Assembly (NCBI GenBank): GCA_003290165.1
Contig: QNQO01000448.1
Coordinates: 310,001 to 374,000, forward strand
Direction: 5' to 3'
DNA: 64,000 nt
From: Berberis thunbergii
Taxonomy: Eukaryota; Streptophyta; Magnoliopsida; Ranunculales; Berberidaceae
Shown: piece by piece, positions 1-11,730 of the stretch
Numbering within the stretch: the stretch's first letter is position 1
Layout: each line of letters opens with the position of its first letter
Translations under genes and position numbers: made by a program
The notes under the pieces: model-generated
Databases searched by the model: none
Seen by the model: only the letters and a program-made list of their open reading frames with translations
Told to the model about the DNA's origin: nothing

Positions 1-860
1 GATTACTGAGGAGCGCCTAAAAGTACACCACCTTTGAAGAAATGTTGGCCGCCAGGAAAGGAAAAAGCAAGCCAAAGCATCCCTCCAGAGATGGGGGACA
101 ATCCCAAGTGAAAACAGAGCGAAATCTAGGACGGGCTCGGCCAAGCAAAACTGTTCAAGCCCAGCGACTTCAGAAAAAATTGGCAGACATCAAGTAGTCG
201 TCAAAACTCAAAGAAGATCCTTCAAAGCTTGATAAGAGTAAGCATTGCTCTTATTACAAGGACAAAATCCAGAGAGGGCGACTTAAGGAGTTCATCAACC
301 TCGGGGACACGCATCCTCAAGGCAAGCAAACGACAGAGGAAGTGGGAGACATAACTCCTGACATGGTATGTGTCCTTCATGGGACAAGTGAGGATAGTTA
401 GTATTCGAATCGCTCACTGAAAAAATTGGTTCGAGAATTGCAGGTCAAATTGCACTACTGACACCAACCCGTGCAAAATGTACAGGAGGAGATAAATTCC
501 TCGAGCTTAACGTTCACAAAACGAGACATGAATTGTGTCTGCTTCCCATACAACGACGCCCTAGTCATCTCAGTAGAGATAGAGAATTGGAAAGTGAAAA
601 GATCACCGGTGGACATAGGTAGCTCTGCCAATGTACTGTTTCTAGGCGCATTCCTAAAAATGCAACTAACAACGGGGAGAGCTGACACCTACAAATCAAG
701 CCATGTTTGGCTTCAACAGAGAAACATGCAACCTAGTCGATAAAATCACATTGTCGATAGTTGCAGGGCAGTCCTACTTGTAGAGGATCCTGACGAACTC
801 CCACACCGAGTACAACGTAATATTGGGCCGACCTTGATTACACCAAACGGAGGCAGTCAT
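1..860 (+). pseudogene. gag C-terminus and aspartic protease remnant of Tat-C
   Basis: Degenerate reading frames give a Gag-like stretch (CSYYKDKIQRGRLKEFI at about 248-298) followed at 529-680 by the region that leads into the Tat protease, with PYNDALVIS and then VDIGSSANVLF. In intact Tat elements this last motif is a D-x-G-S-S protease active site, and here D, G and S-S are still visible. A stop at about 400 and several frame changes separate the pieces. The decay matches the rest of the element. No start codon can be assigned because the gene begins outside the window. Confidence 0.7.
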
Positions 861-1118
861 CTCCAACAAGCACTAGTGTCTCAAGTACCCCTCAGACAAC
901 AAGGTAGGCACAATACGAGGAGACCAAACTAATGCTCCGAAATGTTATTACGCCTCATCCAAACAATCAGATAATAGAGCACAGAGGCCTGAACAACAGG
1001 ATCTGGATGAGGAAACCCCGAATCTATATAGAGAGGACCCACTTCCACCTTCGAACCTCGAACCTCCATCCACAGCTCGAGGGAAAGGCCGAACGTTGGG
1101 CAGTCGGAGGAAAAAGTC

Positions 1119-2640
1119 GTGACAGTATACCTGAACAACCCAACTAACACAAAGGCAGTTCAGATAGGCTCTAACCTTGATAGAGCACTAGCAAATCAGC
1201 TATCCACGCTCTTAAAGGAGAAACAAGACATCTTTGCTTGGACAATGAAAGATATGGTGAGGATTGATCCCACGGTAATCACACACATATTGGCAGTCAA
1301 TCCTAACTTGAAGCCAGTCCTATAGAAAAGAAAACAAGTGGCGCCTGAGCGCAACTAGACCATTTATGAAAAAGTGCAAAGACCTCTAAACGCTAGCATT
1401 ATAAGATAATCTCACTACCCTGAATAGCTGGCTAACACGGTCCTGGTGAAAAGAACGGGAAATGGAGGGTGTGCATGGACTACACCGACCTTAACAAAGT
1501 CTGCCCAAAAGATAACTTTTCACTGTCCCCGGATATTACCAAATTGTGGAAGCGACATTCGGGCACAGGCTACTCAGCTTCATGGACGCGTACTTTGGCT
1601 ACAATCAGATCAGTATGAACCCACTGGATCAGGAAAAACATCTTTTATAATGGACAGAGGCACATACTGCTATAAGGTAATGCCTTTCGGATTGAAGAAT
1701 GCAGGAGCAGCATACGAGCGTCTGGTGAACCGAATGTTAAAATGACAAATCAGAAAGACCATGAAAGTTTACATTGACGACATGCTAGTAAAGAGCCTTC
1801 ATAGTCCAAACCACCTGGTGGACCTCCAAGGAGTGTTATTTCAACTCAGGAAATATCAAATGAAGCTCAATCCTCATAAATGCACTTTTGGGGTGCAATC
1901 AAGGAAATTTTTGGGTTACATAGTAAACAAAAGGGGGATAAAGGTCGTTCCAAAGAAAATTCAGGTTCTTCTCAACATGAGACCACCCACAAGTGTCAGA
2001 GCAGTTCAGAGTCTGATTAGGAGGGTGATAGCCCGAAACAGGTTCATCTCTAAATCTTCACACATATCTCCCCTTCTTTAAAATCTTAAAAGTGAACAAA
2101 GAATTTCAATGGAGAGAGCAATGTGAACATGCCTTCCAAGACTTGAAGGTGTACATGGGAATCACGAAGCTGCTCTCAAAACCTACTCTAGGTGAGACGC
2201 TTTACCTATACCTCTCAGTTTCAGAACATATTGTCAGCTCAGCTCTGGTACGGGGAGAAAAAGAGAAAGAGAAACAAACGTTCGTCTACTACATTAGCAA
2301 AACGTTTGAAGGGGCAGATGCTAACCACCCTAATCTGAAGAAAGAAAGAAAATTAGCCTTGATGCTAGTGACTTCCTCAGGAAAGCTAAGAGCCTACTTC
2401 CAAGCTCACGATAACACTCATGACTAAGTACCCACTCTAGTCGATATTGCACAAGCCAGAGCTATCAGGAAAAATAGTCAAATGGTCATTAGGCTGAGAT
2501 AGTTTGACATCCATTACGCTTCGAGAACAACCATCAAGGCACAAGCACTGGCAAAATTCACTGCCGAGTTTACTAAGACAAGATAACCGGGACTGAAAGA
2601 CCAGCAAGGGGACGAGAACCTTGAGCTGCTCCCACAAGGA
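1119..2640 (+). pseudogene. reverse transcriptase and RNase H of Tat-C (broken)
   Basis: The RT entry region reads LKEKQDIFAWTMKDMVRIDP (1208-1267). The palm follows in another frame with YCYKVMPFGLKNAG (1669-1710), and the catalytic box YIDDMLVKS lies at about 1770-1796. Downstream are the thumb (MKLNPHKCTFGV) and the gypsy RNase H connection (2092-2427, with FVYYISKTFEGADANHPNL). Stops at about 1325, 1745 and 2081 and frame changes break the polyprotein into at least four pieces. The YxDD box itself is intact, but the enzyme cannot be made from this copy. Confidence 0.85.
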
Positions 2641-2960
2641 TGGATCCTTCTATGTGATGGGTCATCCAACTTAAAGAGTTGTGGAACGGGAATCTTCTTG
2701 CACACCTCGGAAGCCGGAAGGGGTCACCTTCAGAAAGGCTATCAAATTCGGATTTTATGCTTCAAGTAACAAAGTGGAGTACAAAGCCCTCACAGCCGGA
2801 CTAAAGCTTGCTAGAGGAATCGGAGTAGAACTCAAAGTGTTCAGCAGCTCCCAACAATGGTCAATCAGGTGAACGTTGAATCGATGTCAAAGAACCCCGA
2901 ATATACTGGAGGAAAGCAATTAATGCCAAAAGGTGGTTCAAGAGGATACTACATCGCCGA
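2640..2960 (+). pseudogene. second (archaeal-type) RNase H domain of Tat-C
   Basis: The translation reads WILLCDGSSNLKSCGTG, then a frame change, then FYASSNKVEYKALTAGLKLA and a degenerate tail. The DGS start and the NxxEYxAL helix are the hallmarks of the extra RNase H carried by Tat-lineage elements next to the ordinary gypsy RNase H. The matching domain in Tat-A is at 48298-48732. Frameshifts make it non-functional. Confidence 0.7.
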
Positions 2961-3239
2961 CGTTTAAATGCAGACAACAAGGAAGCCAACGACCTGGCCG
3001 AAAAGGCCTCATCCACACATAACGACTCCTACACTCATAGAGTTTCAGGAAAAGTCGACCCTAGAAGAAGAATGCCTCCACGAAACTCTCTCCACTAATG
3101 TGGGGACCAGCTGGATGAGCCCTCTGATCAGCTGGATAAGCTGCATAAAACATGGAGCCCTCCCAGCAAATAAGCTAGAGGCACACAAGCTGAAAAACAT
3201 AGCGGTAGGATACACTCTCCTCAACAACAGTTGTAAAGA

Positions 3240-4730
3240 AGATTAGCAACTAGCCCTCTGCTCAGATGCATGACAACCAAGGAGGCAAACCAAATCCTCA
3301 AAATCCATTAAGGATTCTGTGGGAACCATCCCGGTGTAAGGACATTGGGTCATAAAGCCCTCACACTGTGGTATTATTGGCCGAATATTCATCAAGCCAA
3401 AGATTTGGTCCACAAGTGCTAATATGCCTGCATAGAACCTTTTTCCAATGACCAAGCCTTCGCCCAGTGGGGGATAGACATCGTGAGATCATTCCCCAAT
3501 TTTGATAAAAGAAAGTTTATCCTTATGGCAGTCGACTATTTTCCCTGCCCTTCTATAAGATAGTAGAGAATCAGATCAACAACTTTATGGGGAGGTCTAT
3601 TGTCTACAAGTTCAGAATACCAAAAATCTTGGTCAGCGACAACTTCAGTTATTAATGCAGTGAAAAATCACCAATTAATCGCAATTCGGGGTCTGACCGA
3701 ACCGAATTAGGTGAATCGATTGGAATTTAGCGATCACTGATTAATCGGCGAGACACCGATTAATCAGCCCAGTCGACTCACCGATTTATCACTATGTTAG
3801 AAAGTTAGGTTGTTTATAGTGATATAAGTGTTGCAACCTGCAAAATTAAATTCATTTGATTAATTAGTAAAGTAATATATGATTATTCTATGATTAATTA
3901 GTAAAATTATATAATGACAAATTTACACCATTTTGATTAATTAATTATTTTTCTAATCTATGACTATAATTAAATTTTAAAAACATAAGCTTTAAAAATT
4001 TGACCGATTAAATTCAATTAATCCGCTTAATTAAAATTCGGTCCTGAACCGCGTTGCAACCGCTTTCTTCTTTCCGACAACTGGACCCAATTCGAGGGTG
4101 GGAAAGTCACACAACTTTGCATCCAACTGGGTATCAACCATCACTTTTTTGTGTCAAGTCATCCCCAGGCCAATGAACAAGCAGAAGTCACCAACCGAAC
4201 TATCTTAGAAGTATCAAAAGGAAACTCAATGCAGCTAAAGAGCTCTAGGTCTTTGAACTTTCAGGCATCCTCTAGGCATATCGTTCAGAACTAAGAGATG
4301 CCAAGGCAATGGTTTCAGTAGAACTAGTAATACCTACGTTTCAGAAGGAGGGGTTGAAGATGGAGAAAAACAATGAAGCTCTGAGAGTTGGCTTAGACTT
4401 GCTCGAAGAGCAAATAAACAAGGTTTCTATCAGAATTGCAGCCTATCAACAAATTAATGGCACAACATTACAACAAGAGGGTCAAACCTCGGAAATTTAA
4501 AGTCGATCATTGGGTATTGAGGAAGACACAACCAAACACAAAGAGACCCAAAAGAGGGCAAGTTAAGCCCGAGCTAAGGTCCCTACAAGGTGACTACAAT
4601 CAAAAGGCCTGGAACCTACTGGCTAGAAAACATGGATGGAAAGTGTTTGAAAAAGTTGAGGAATGTAGAGCACTTGAAGAAGTATTATCAGTAAATGTAC
4701 TCTCTTTAAAGATTTACATTTTATATAACT
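3240..4730 (+). pseudogene. integrase of Tat-C, split by a 430-bp insertion
   Basis: An HHCC-like zinc region is readable at about 3318-3420 (HPGVRTLGHKALTLWYYWP). The start of the core follows with QWGIDIVRSFPNF and MAVDYF (about 3460-3543). The reading then stops at 3644 in VSDN, where foreign AT-rich sequence begins. The core resumes at 4083 with TQFEGGKVTQ-like sequence, a HPQANEQAEVTNRTILE region and a C-terminal GLDLLEEQ / RKFKVDHWVLRKT segment (about 4395-4530). Several stops are present. The element encodes the chain that would have inserted its DNA, and it was inactivated partly by another transposon. Confidence 0.8.
3645..4074. mobile_element. AT-rich non-autonomous insertion (hAT-like, 8-bp duplication)
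   Basis: CGACAACT occurs at 3637-3644 and again at 4075-4082, exactly flanking the segment. Removing the segment and one copy restores the integrase reading VSDN...TQFEG. Eight-base duplications are typical of hAT elements. Clean terminal inverted repeats are not evident. The ends hold related CCGAACCGAATT / AATTCGGTCCTGAACCG motifs, so the superfamily is uncertain. No reading frame of note lies inside. Confidence 0.7.
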
Positions 4731-4795
4731 CCATACCCAAGAACAAACCTAGTTCGACTACCGGACTACGATGACACCCATGGGAGCCAAAACCT

Positions 4796-5560
4796 AGTCT
4801 ATGGATGTTTCACCGCAAGCATGCAAGTCTCGTCCATGGACGGCTCACTACTCCAGAGATAGCCTAGTCCTCCTCAGGACCACATTGGCACAACTATGGA
4901 GCAGACCTAGTCTATGGACGGTCCACCGCAAGCGGGCGAGCCCAGTCTCCAAAAGACTCACCGCTCCCTAAGAAACCTAGTTTCAATACGGGGACCATAA
5001 TGGTGCACAAGCGGCCAAGCCTAGTCTTTCTCAAGACAATGATTGTTTGACACGTAAGTGACCTAGTCCGCCTCGGAGCCAAGAAACTCCATTGCAAACC
5101 AGACCCAGTACATGGACAGTCCACCGCAAGCGGGTAAGTCCAGTTTCTAGAAAACTAAACGCTTTCTACAAAACCTGATCTGAATACGTGGGCCACAATG
5201 GCGCACAAGCAGCCAAGCCTATTCCTTTTTAGGACGACGACGACGACGACTTGACGTGTAATTGACCTAGTCCGCCTCATAGCCAAGGAACTCCAGTGTG
5301 GACTGGACCCAGTCCATGGACGGTGCGCCGCAAGCGGGCGAGTCCACTCTCCAGACAAACTCACCGCTCTCTATGGAACTTGATTTGAATATGTGAGCCA
5401 CAATGGCGCACAAGTGGCCAAGCATGGTATTTTTCAGGACGACGATGGCTTGATGCATAAGTGACTTAGTTTGCCTTAGAGCCAATGAACTCCAGCACAG
5501 GTTGAACCCAGTTCATGGATATTTCACTACAAACAGGCAAGTCTAGTCCACGGAGCTAAG
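4796..5560 (+). repeat. about 200-bp tandem array between pol and 3' LTR of Tat-C
   Basis: The motif GTCCACCGCAAGCGGG or a close variant recurs at 4921, 5119, 5323 and 5522, a spacing of 198-204 bp, with a shorter unit starting near 4806. Each unit also carries CCTAGTCCGCCTC and ACAATGGCGCACAAG. A small GAC-triplet expansion is seen at about 5233-5250. Arrays at this place are known from the long 3' region of Tat/Ogre-type elements. Confidence 0.85.
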
Positions 5561-6019
5561 GCAACACACATGCTAACGAGTCCAGTTCTCAGACGACTCA
5601 ATGCATTCAATCGTTCCAATTCGAACGAACCATGGCAACGCTCTTACCACCAAAACTCAATAAAAAATGAGTCAAAATATGGTCTACTCCACTGTCGCTT
5701 AAGTTCTCTACAAAGCTACGTAGCAATACTTCAACAGGACAACGCCTATTCAGAAAGCGAACAACCTATAAGACATGGCTAGTCTACACGAAGGTCACTC
5801 TTCAGTGACTTCGATATCATTGATGAATCAGGCTATTTCGCCAAGGGAACTACACAGGCTGAATTAGAACCATACGTGTCTTTTTCAAGAACAGGTCAGC
5901 CTAGTGCCTGCTTCGAGTTAAAACTATCTCATATTTTTTTAACAATCCAAAAGATTTATTCGCACAAGCCAACATGATTCACAATCATTAAGGGCATACA
6001 AGAAGAGCGAAATAAGAAA

Positions 6020-6560
6020 AACAGACTTTATTGATCATCAAAAAGTTGTTAAAAAGCTTGACCAACTGGCCAGTACAAAAGTTCACACTATAAGTATTTG
6101 AGCTTGGTGCAAAGCAAGGTGCGAGTAAAGCCGCTGAAACACATGTCAAGGACTTGGAAGTAAAACAAAAAGGAACAACCACCCAAAGTTGGCCGCTGGT
6201 GTTATCTCCCAAAAATAGTGGTGATAAGCAACATGGGGGCAACAAAAGATGGTAGACAAACTTGGCTCCAAAGAGAAAGTTTGTATTTTTTCCACGCAAT
6301 ATAAGAAGAAATTCGGAGGTCCCATGGAACCACTAGAAACTCAATCAAACTAAGTGGCTTCGCCCAATAGCAAGTCTTGTTAAAACTCGTCACTACAAAT
6401 ATCATAACATTCAAAGACTCCAACAATGGAGATCATCTTTCATCCTCAAGAGAGGTCAAAGAATATTCTCTATAAAGGCACATCTGGGGAACATGCTCTA
6501 CATTCCTCATGGCAATGCTTGACCCTATGAGGACCAGCCTATATATTGGCACAATGGTTC
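6020..6560 (-). pseudogene. antisense transcription unit of Tat-C (type 2, unknown protein)
   Basis: Reading against pol there is a TATA-like CAATATATAG (complement of 6539-6548), a reading frame containing LLESLN-like and KTCYWAKPLSL segments (ORF about 6202-6426, continued in another frame to about 5988), and an AATAAA signal (complement of 6027-6032). A homologous unit lies at 58916-59909, where the same peptides read KTCYCVMPPDLGEHP and FSSHIAYKKY-like. The order of promoter, coding part and polyadenylation signal in both copies suggests a real antisense gene of this retroelement family. I do not recognise the protein. This copy is frameshifted. Confidence 0.5.
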
Positions 6561-6703
6561 AAAGAAGGAAGTCACACAGTAGTCACATCGACATTAAATG
6601 GTACGCTGAGAATAAGGGTACGATGGTTCTAAATACAACTGCAGCAGTTCATAGTCATCGAATTAATGGAACTGCACGCAGCCGCATTAACTAGGGGAGT
6701 AGG

Positions 6704-7198
6704 TGATGAGACATCAAACAATTACTCAATCACAGCTATGAACTAACCCTAGCGCGTAAAGGCTTCAATGCAGTCCCAAGCGAACTATGGACAAGACTAT
6801 TACTCAGCCTGTAAGTTAGGCGCCCAGGCCCAAGACATGCTAGCTCCGGAGGCACATGCCTTAGGATTTGTCCCAAGACAATAAGGCCCGAACAGTGAAT
6901 CTCAAAGTTGTCACATGAAGATCTTATGCGAAATTTCCTCCCTCCCTCAAGCTCTCGATCGCATGAAATGTTGGGGAGAGAAAGCTCATTATAAGAGTCA
7001 GTGAAACGAGGAAGAAAATGTACAAACACAAACGCACATATAACAACTATACACATTACAATTTTACATACAGTCTTCACTCTTGACTTAATCATCGGAG
7101 TGTCTTTGGACACCACAACAGTGGTCCTAGGTTTTACTGTTGCTCTATTTACATGTTACATATCATCGAGATCAACAACAATAAATATGAACAAATCA
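6704..7198 (+). repeat. 3' LTR of Tat-C
   Basis: The LTR begins TGATGAGAC after a polypurine stretch (AGGGGAGTAGG, 6693-6703) and ends ...ACAAATCA. It matches the solo LTR at 23812-24382 along its length, including GTCCCAAGCGAAC, CCAAGACATGC and the CATCGGAGTGTCTTTG motif near the end. The next five bases, GTTTT (7199-7203), would be the right target duplication. The partner is outside the window. Confidence 0.8.
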
Positions 7199-7203
7199 GT
7201 TTT

Positions 7204-7558
7204 AAATCAATCACGATCGATATAGGGATCAACTATTTATTAGTTTCCACCATATAAATTTTTTTTTCTTTTCTTTTGATGATCATAATCATCATCCTCG
7301 AGCGAGAAAACTGCTTTCAATTGTATACACTGAGCAAAATAAACTCCATTCCGACATGGTATTTCATAGATATAACTTTTATTATTCATCTAATCTAAGT
7401 TTACAATGGTCACTGGATGGGTACATGGTCCGGCTTTCTCTTTGTTTCGGTGTAGTTGAATAAATAAAAGAATGCTAGCAGATTGCAAACAACATTTTTT
7501 TTCAACTTGTATGGCATAATTTAGAAGTGATACCTTTCAAAATGCTAATTTACAGTTT
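7204..7558. other. AT-rich spacer, no gene seen
   Basis: This stretch between the Tat-C LTR and the last kinase exon shows only AT-rich sequence and a short palindromic GATGATCATAATCATCATC at about 7280-7298. I see no coding signal or element boundary. Confidence 0.6.
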
Positions 7559-7687
7559 CTATGGAGTTGAGGAAGGAATTGAAGTTGGAGTTCAGAGAAC
7601 TTGCTGTAACAAGCGTGCTGCAAGACGTTGAGTGATACCCCCAACAACACAACCCCCAAGATTGTGAGCTTCAGGTTCTTGAAGGAC
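7559..7687 (-). pseudogene. ABC1K3-like pseudogene, last exon
   Basis: After an acceptor (ATGATCAG) the minus strand reads VLQEPEAHNLGGCVVGGITQ then RLAARLLQQVL, a TGA stop at 7592-7594, then TPTSIPSSTP and a TAG stop at 7559-7561. The peptide continues exactly where the exon at 19151-19482 leaves off in ABC1K3-type proteins. The intervening 11.5-kb intron is filled by two hAT elements and a foldback element with the chromovirus inside. Confidence 0.8.
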
Positions 7688-8444
7688 CTGATCATGGTAT
7701 GCTTGACATCAGCTATGTTAACCACAAAGTAGCTAGGAACATTGGATAAGGTTAGCAGCAATTGGTATATGATATATGCAAATGAAAACATTTGAGTCCA
7801 CAACCATTTACATTCATAGAGGTACATAATGCATGTCAAAAACTTGCTATCCTAAGTTGATCTTAAAATAACAAAAACTGTAGTATGGAAGGAAAAAAAA
7901 TAAAAAAAAAACTGCAGCATAACAAAAGCAAAGAGATATACTGGTTTGGGAGGAAGCAACATCTGCTTCAAAAGTGCCTAAATTGGTATAGTTATAAACT
8001 CATGGCATGACTTTGAATGATGGGTTTAGCCAAATGAGTAATAGGATAATTTTTATAGCTTGAAAGGTTATTGGTTTTTACACAATGACATGTTTAGCAG
8101 AACAGGTATTTTGATAGAAGTAGAGAAGTCGTATCTAATTACTTACGTGCAAGGAATGACATCACTAGAGGATTTCATAGGGGACTTGCACCAATTTATG
8201 AAAGGAGCCACTAATTTGAATAAGAAAGTAAATAAGATTTTAACTGAAACATAATAGTTAATTTCTAAGACATTCAAAAGTAGAGCAATTCATCTTATTC
8301 ATTGAGATTCCCACTTCATTGAGATTCCCACTTCAATCACGAAACAAATAAAACTTGGAAAAGTTTGTGATTTATCATACTAATAAGTCCAAGCTTTTAT
8401 TAGTATAACAAATAGAATAGTAAAATATTCTTATTGGTTTCAAC
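7688..8444. other. intron remnant, no element recognised
   Basis: AT-rich sequence follows the last kinase exon. A short plus-strand frame at 8060-8254 (64 residues) has no recognisable domain. A 17-bp direct duplication (CATTGAGATTCCCACTT twice) lies at about 8299-8332. Confidence 0.5.
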
Positions 8445-9887
8445 TAGGAGTGGACACGGTCCGGGTCAATTCCAAATTTTGAGAAACTTAACTCGGACCG
8501 TTTAAATTTAACGGATTCGGTCCAGTTCCAAAATGAGTACATGAATATATTCTTGGTATTGATTGTATTGATTCATATGTCATTAAAGGATTCATCTCTT
8601 GTTTATACAAGTTTTTCACTGTAACAATACTCAAATGTTATTCATATACCTCACTGGACAGTAATAATACTCAAATAAGAGAGAACGAGCATTGAAAGTA
8701 ACTTCTATGACCTACTTCGTGACAATTAGCATGAAATTTCTTTGAAAAAAGCAATAATTCTACTTCGACATTGAATAAAAAGCCTTACAAGTCATTCACC
8801 AATAACAATATTGACACAAAAATGCAGCAAAACTGGTAGGAATGAAGTGATTTTTCTGACATGCGAACAAATTGGCCACAGAGATCTACTTCAAAATAAG
8901 TCCATTTGCTGATGGCGTGTTTTCAGATTCAAGAGAAAATCCACCATAACCTAACGAGATTGAGATGATACTTTGTGTTTAACCAAATTGGTTCGGTAAA
9001 TTCACATTTAACATGTATCAAGGAACAACACCAAAGTATTTCTAGGAATCCATTCCTATGACAAGCACCTTTAATACAAGGCTGGAAGCCTGCAACTCCA
9101 AACTGGGCATAAAAAAGTTGGATTAATCCATTTCTAGGGTTTCTTATTCTTATGACATTCTATTATAGTGTTCTGCAAGTATGGATGAAAAAGAAACCCA
9201 GCAAACTGAGTAACAGAGCATCAGTTGATGGGGAGGAAAATGATCAAGGAAATCAATTCTCTTTTCAATATCTATCCACTGTAAAATTCAGATTACATCA
9301 TACATCAAACATCTACCATGTCAGAATGATTCATAATATGAACTAAGCTATGGTTTGTTGAAGCTCAAAACAAAATCAAGCTGCAAGGAACGGAACAGGT
9401 GGGGGATCGATCGAGAGAGATCCTTTGATCTTCTTCTTCAACAGATCTTCTACAGATTTGGAATCTGGTGGAGAGTGGAGAATAGATAGAGAGAATACAG
9501 CAACAGAGAAGAGAGGGGAAGCCCTGATTCTAGGGAGCAGGGGAGGGCCTCCCACCGCCCACCCTCCTCGAGATGGCAGTGATGCGCATCTCGAGGGTGG
9601 GCGGTGGGAGGCCCTCCCTTGCTCCCTAGACTTACTCAAGAGGAAGAGAAGTTGCACAATTTATTTTCTTTTCTAACTTTCTATTTTAGGTTGGACTAAC
9701 TTGTAAAATGTGTTTTAAAACGGATCCAACCCAAACAGTTTCAATATGAATAATAGGAACCGGGCTCGAACGGTTTTATAACGAATTCGGACCAATCCGA
9801 ACGGTATCTAAAAATATAAACTTAAAATCTGGACCGTTTTCAGTTCAGTTTGAACCCGCGGATCCTTGATTCGTTTGCCCACCCCTA
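8445..9887. mobile_element. hAT-type non-autonomous element 1
   Basis: The ends TAGGAGTGGACACGG and (reverse) TAGGGGTGGGCAAACG form terminal inverted repeats of the common plant hAT TAGGGGTGGGCA kind. They are flanked by GTTTCAAC (8437-8444) and GTCTCAAC (9888-9895), an 8-bp duplication with one mismatch. The subterminal regions are rich in CGGTTC / GGACCG motifs. No transposase is present. A strong hairpin lies inside at 9530-9631. Confidence 0.85.
9530..9631. repeat. GC-rich near-perfect hairpin inside hAT element 1
   Basis: The arms CTAGGGAGCAGGGGAGGGCC and GGCCCTCCCTTGCTCCCTAG continue inward as CACCGCCCACCCTCCTCGAG and its complement, around a loop of about 10 bases. The stem is about 45 bp. 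The central part (CTCGAGATG...GCGCATCTCGAG) resembles the centre of the foldback at 33179-33368. No clear target duplication was found for it. Confidence 0.8.
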
Positions 9888-9895
9888 GTCTCAAC

Positions 9896-10257
9896 TCCAT
9901 AATTGGTTAAAATAGCTGCAAGGGAACCGTGAGGTAAAACTCTCCAAAAGCCATATGCAGTTTGAGTTCAGCTCGAGATATTTGGATCACAAACCCTCAT
10001 AATTTTCTTAGAGTTCATGTATCAAATACATGCATCTGCACCTATTAGAATCTTACTTTTATAAAAAAATAATAATAATAATACATATTTCATTATTTTG
10101 AAGCATCTACACTTGCCACCTTGCAGTACGTGGATTATAAAAAAGGCATGTTGCTATTTCTCAAGTTTTCAAATCGTATTTTTGACTCCTATAGTTTTCC
10201 TTGGGAGTTTCATAAACCACAGATTATATGATGAAACCAGCTTGGGTTGATGGGAAA
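9896..10257. other. intron remnant between two hAT elements
   Basis: This is sequence of the kinase intron between hAT elements 1 and 2. It holds a short ATA/ATT repeat (about 10065-10085). Nothing else is recognised. Confidence 0.5.
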
Positions 10258-10265
10258 TGGCTTAA

Positions 10266-11600
10266 TAGGAGTGGGCATGGTCTAAGTCGGTTTAGGTTTA
10301 ACCTCATCCCGGTCCCGGTCCAGTGAAACAGGAACGGTATAGGTCGAGAAAGCTAATTTTTTTGGCTGACCCAGTTAGTACCAGGCTGTTTTGATCCGGG
10401 ACAGTCAGTGTCAAGACCCTGCCAACCCGGTTTATTTTTTTAATTAATTTTTTCAATTCAATTATTTATACATGTGTGTATGGTTCAATACATATCGATG
10501 AGCCATGTATGCATGAATATGCTCTAATTATGCAGGTTTGCTTGACCTTTAAAGATACTTTGTCACAAGATAATGTAAACTTACATAGTATTTGGATGAA
10601 TGAATACCTTCATTAGACCTGCCATACAATGCACGTCAATTCAAAAGTGTATGCAGAAAGTCATTCCTCAAAAAGCATAATAAAATTCATAAACTTTTGA
10701 GTTACCTCGAGAGAAAAACAAAAACACAACAAGATCCTTGGAAAAGTAAAAGCTCTAAATTTGCAAACTTGGACAACAAATCAGTGGGGTTTTCGAAACT
10801 AAGACAGAGAAATCTAGGGAGTTCGGCAGTGAATCGAAGAGAAAGCCTAGGTAAAGTATTTGTGAGTAAGTGGTGAAAGAGGTTTAAAGTTATTGTTGGT
10901 CTCGTACATACTCTTTTTGGCCATTCCCAGCGTTTATCCGAAATATTCCTTTCGCCTTCACAACCAGCAGATCTGTTCGAGCTTCGCAGATCGAAGAAAG
11001 GATGAGCAAATCTGACAAGAACTTGCTGAAAACCTGTAATTCCAGCAAGGATCGAGGAGTCGCAACCAGATCGCAACAACGAGGAGTGGATCCATTTTAG
11101 GCCCCTACGCCACCATATCCTGAAGCAGGATCTGATCGGATCTGAGAGATCCGAGCCCCGAATTGCAGTTTTCAGATTGCTATAGTAGAAGAGATTTCGA
11201 TCTTGGTCCTTGGGAGGAGGATGAATGTCGACGAGGACTTGGAGGGGTCGATGGCGAGATGAAATGGAAACTATGAACCAACTTCGACGAGGCCTGAAGA
11301 GCGGTCTTGAGGTGTTGATGCAGGGGGTTTGGAAGAGGCCTGGAAAGTAAAAATTGAGGAAATGAGAGGTTAAAACCCTAGCTAGTTGCAAATGGTTGGG
11401 TTGGACTTACAAAATAAATTGGGTTGTAGATTGATTTGGGTTTGCTACAGTAAACAGGACTAATCGGATTGGGACAGGAATAAAATTGTTGAAACCGGTT
11501 CAGGTTCGGGACCTGAAGAAAAATGATAAAAATCGATTGGTCCCGACTTGAACTGGCTTGGGTCAGAGCAGGTCGAGACGGGAATTCTTGCTCACCCCTA
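10266..11600. mobile_element. hAT-type non-autonomous element 2
   Basis: The ends are TAGGAGTGGGCATGG and (reverse) TAGGGGTGAGCAAGAATT, flanked by a perfect 8-bp duplication TGGCTTAA (10258-10265 and 11601-11608). Subterminal GGTCCCGGTCC / GGACCTG motifs are typical of this hAT group. A 229-residue minus-strand frame at 10702-11391 shows no transposase motif, so the element would need enzyme from elsewhere. Confidence 0.92.
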
Positions 11601-11730
11601 TGGCTTAATATAACAGTAATTGGATTAACAGGATGCTTTATGTCAACCCTAAAATAGTGTGGATAAACTTTCACACTGATGGTATTTATGAAAAAAGAGT
11701 GTTGCTACGCTGCTTTGTGAGGTTGCCTGG

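Larger units (their letters stand above)
1..7198 (+). mobile_element. Tat-C: Ty3/gypsy Tat-lineage LTR retrotransposon, 3' part (5' end outside window)
   Basis: In order on the plus strand one can read gag and protease remnants, RT with YIDDMLVKS, RNase H, a second RNase H, integrase, a tandem array, an antisense gene-like unit and one LTR. The RT motif, the second RNase H of the 'NKVEYKALTAGLKLA' kind and the long region between pol and the 3' LTR are typical of the plant Tat lineage. Stops and frameshifts occur throughout, so the copy is dead. The 5' LTR and most of gag lie before the window. The LTR is related to the solo LTR at 23812-24382. Confidence 0.85.

Noticed and set aside
8060..8254. 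64-residue plus-strand frame
   Set aside because: It has a plausible composition but no domain, homologous copy or promoter context in the window.
9376..9676. overlapping frames of 93 and 83 residues on both strands
   Set aside because: They are products of the GC-rich hairpin at 9530-9631, which lacks stop codons on both strands.
10702..11391. 229-residue minus-strand frame in hAT element 2
   Set aside because: It has no recognisable domain or transposase motif, lies wholly inside a non-autonomous element, and its composition looks like read-through of non-coding sequence.
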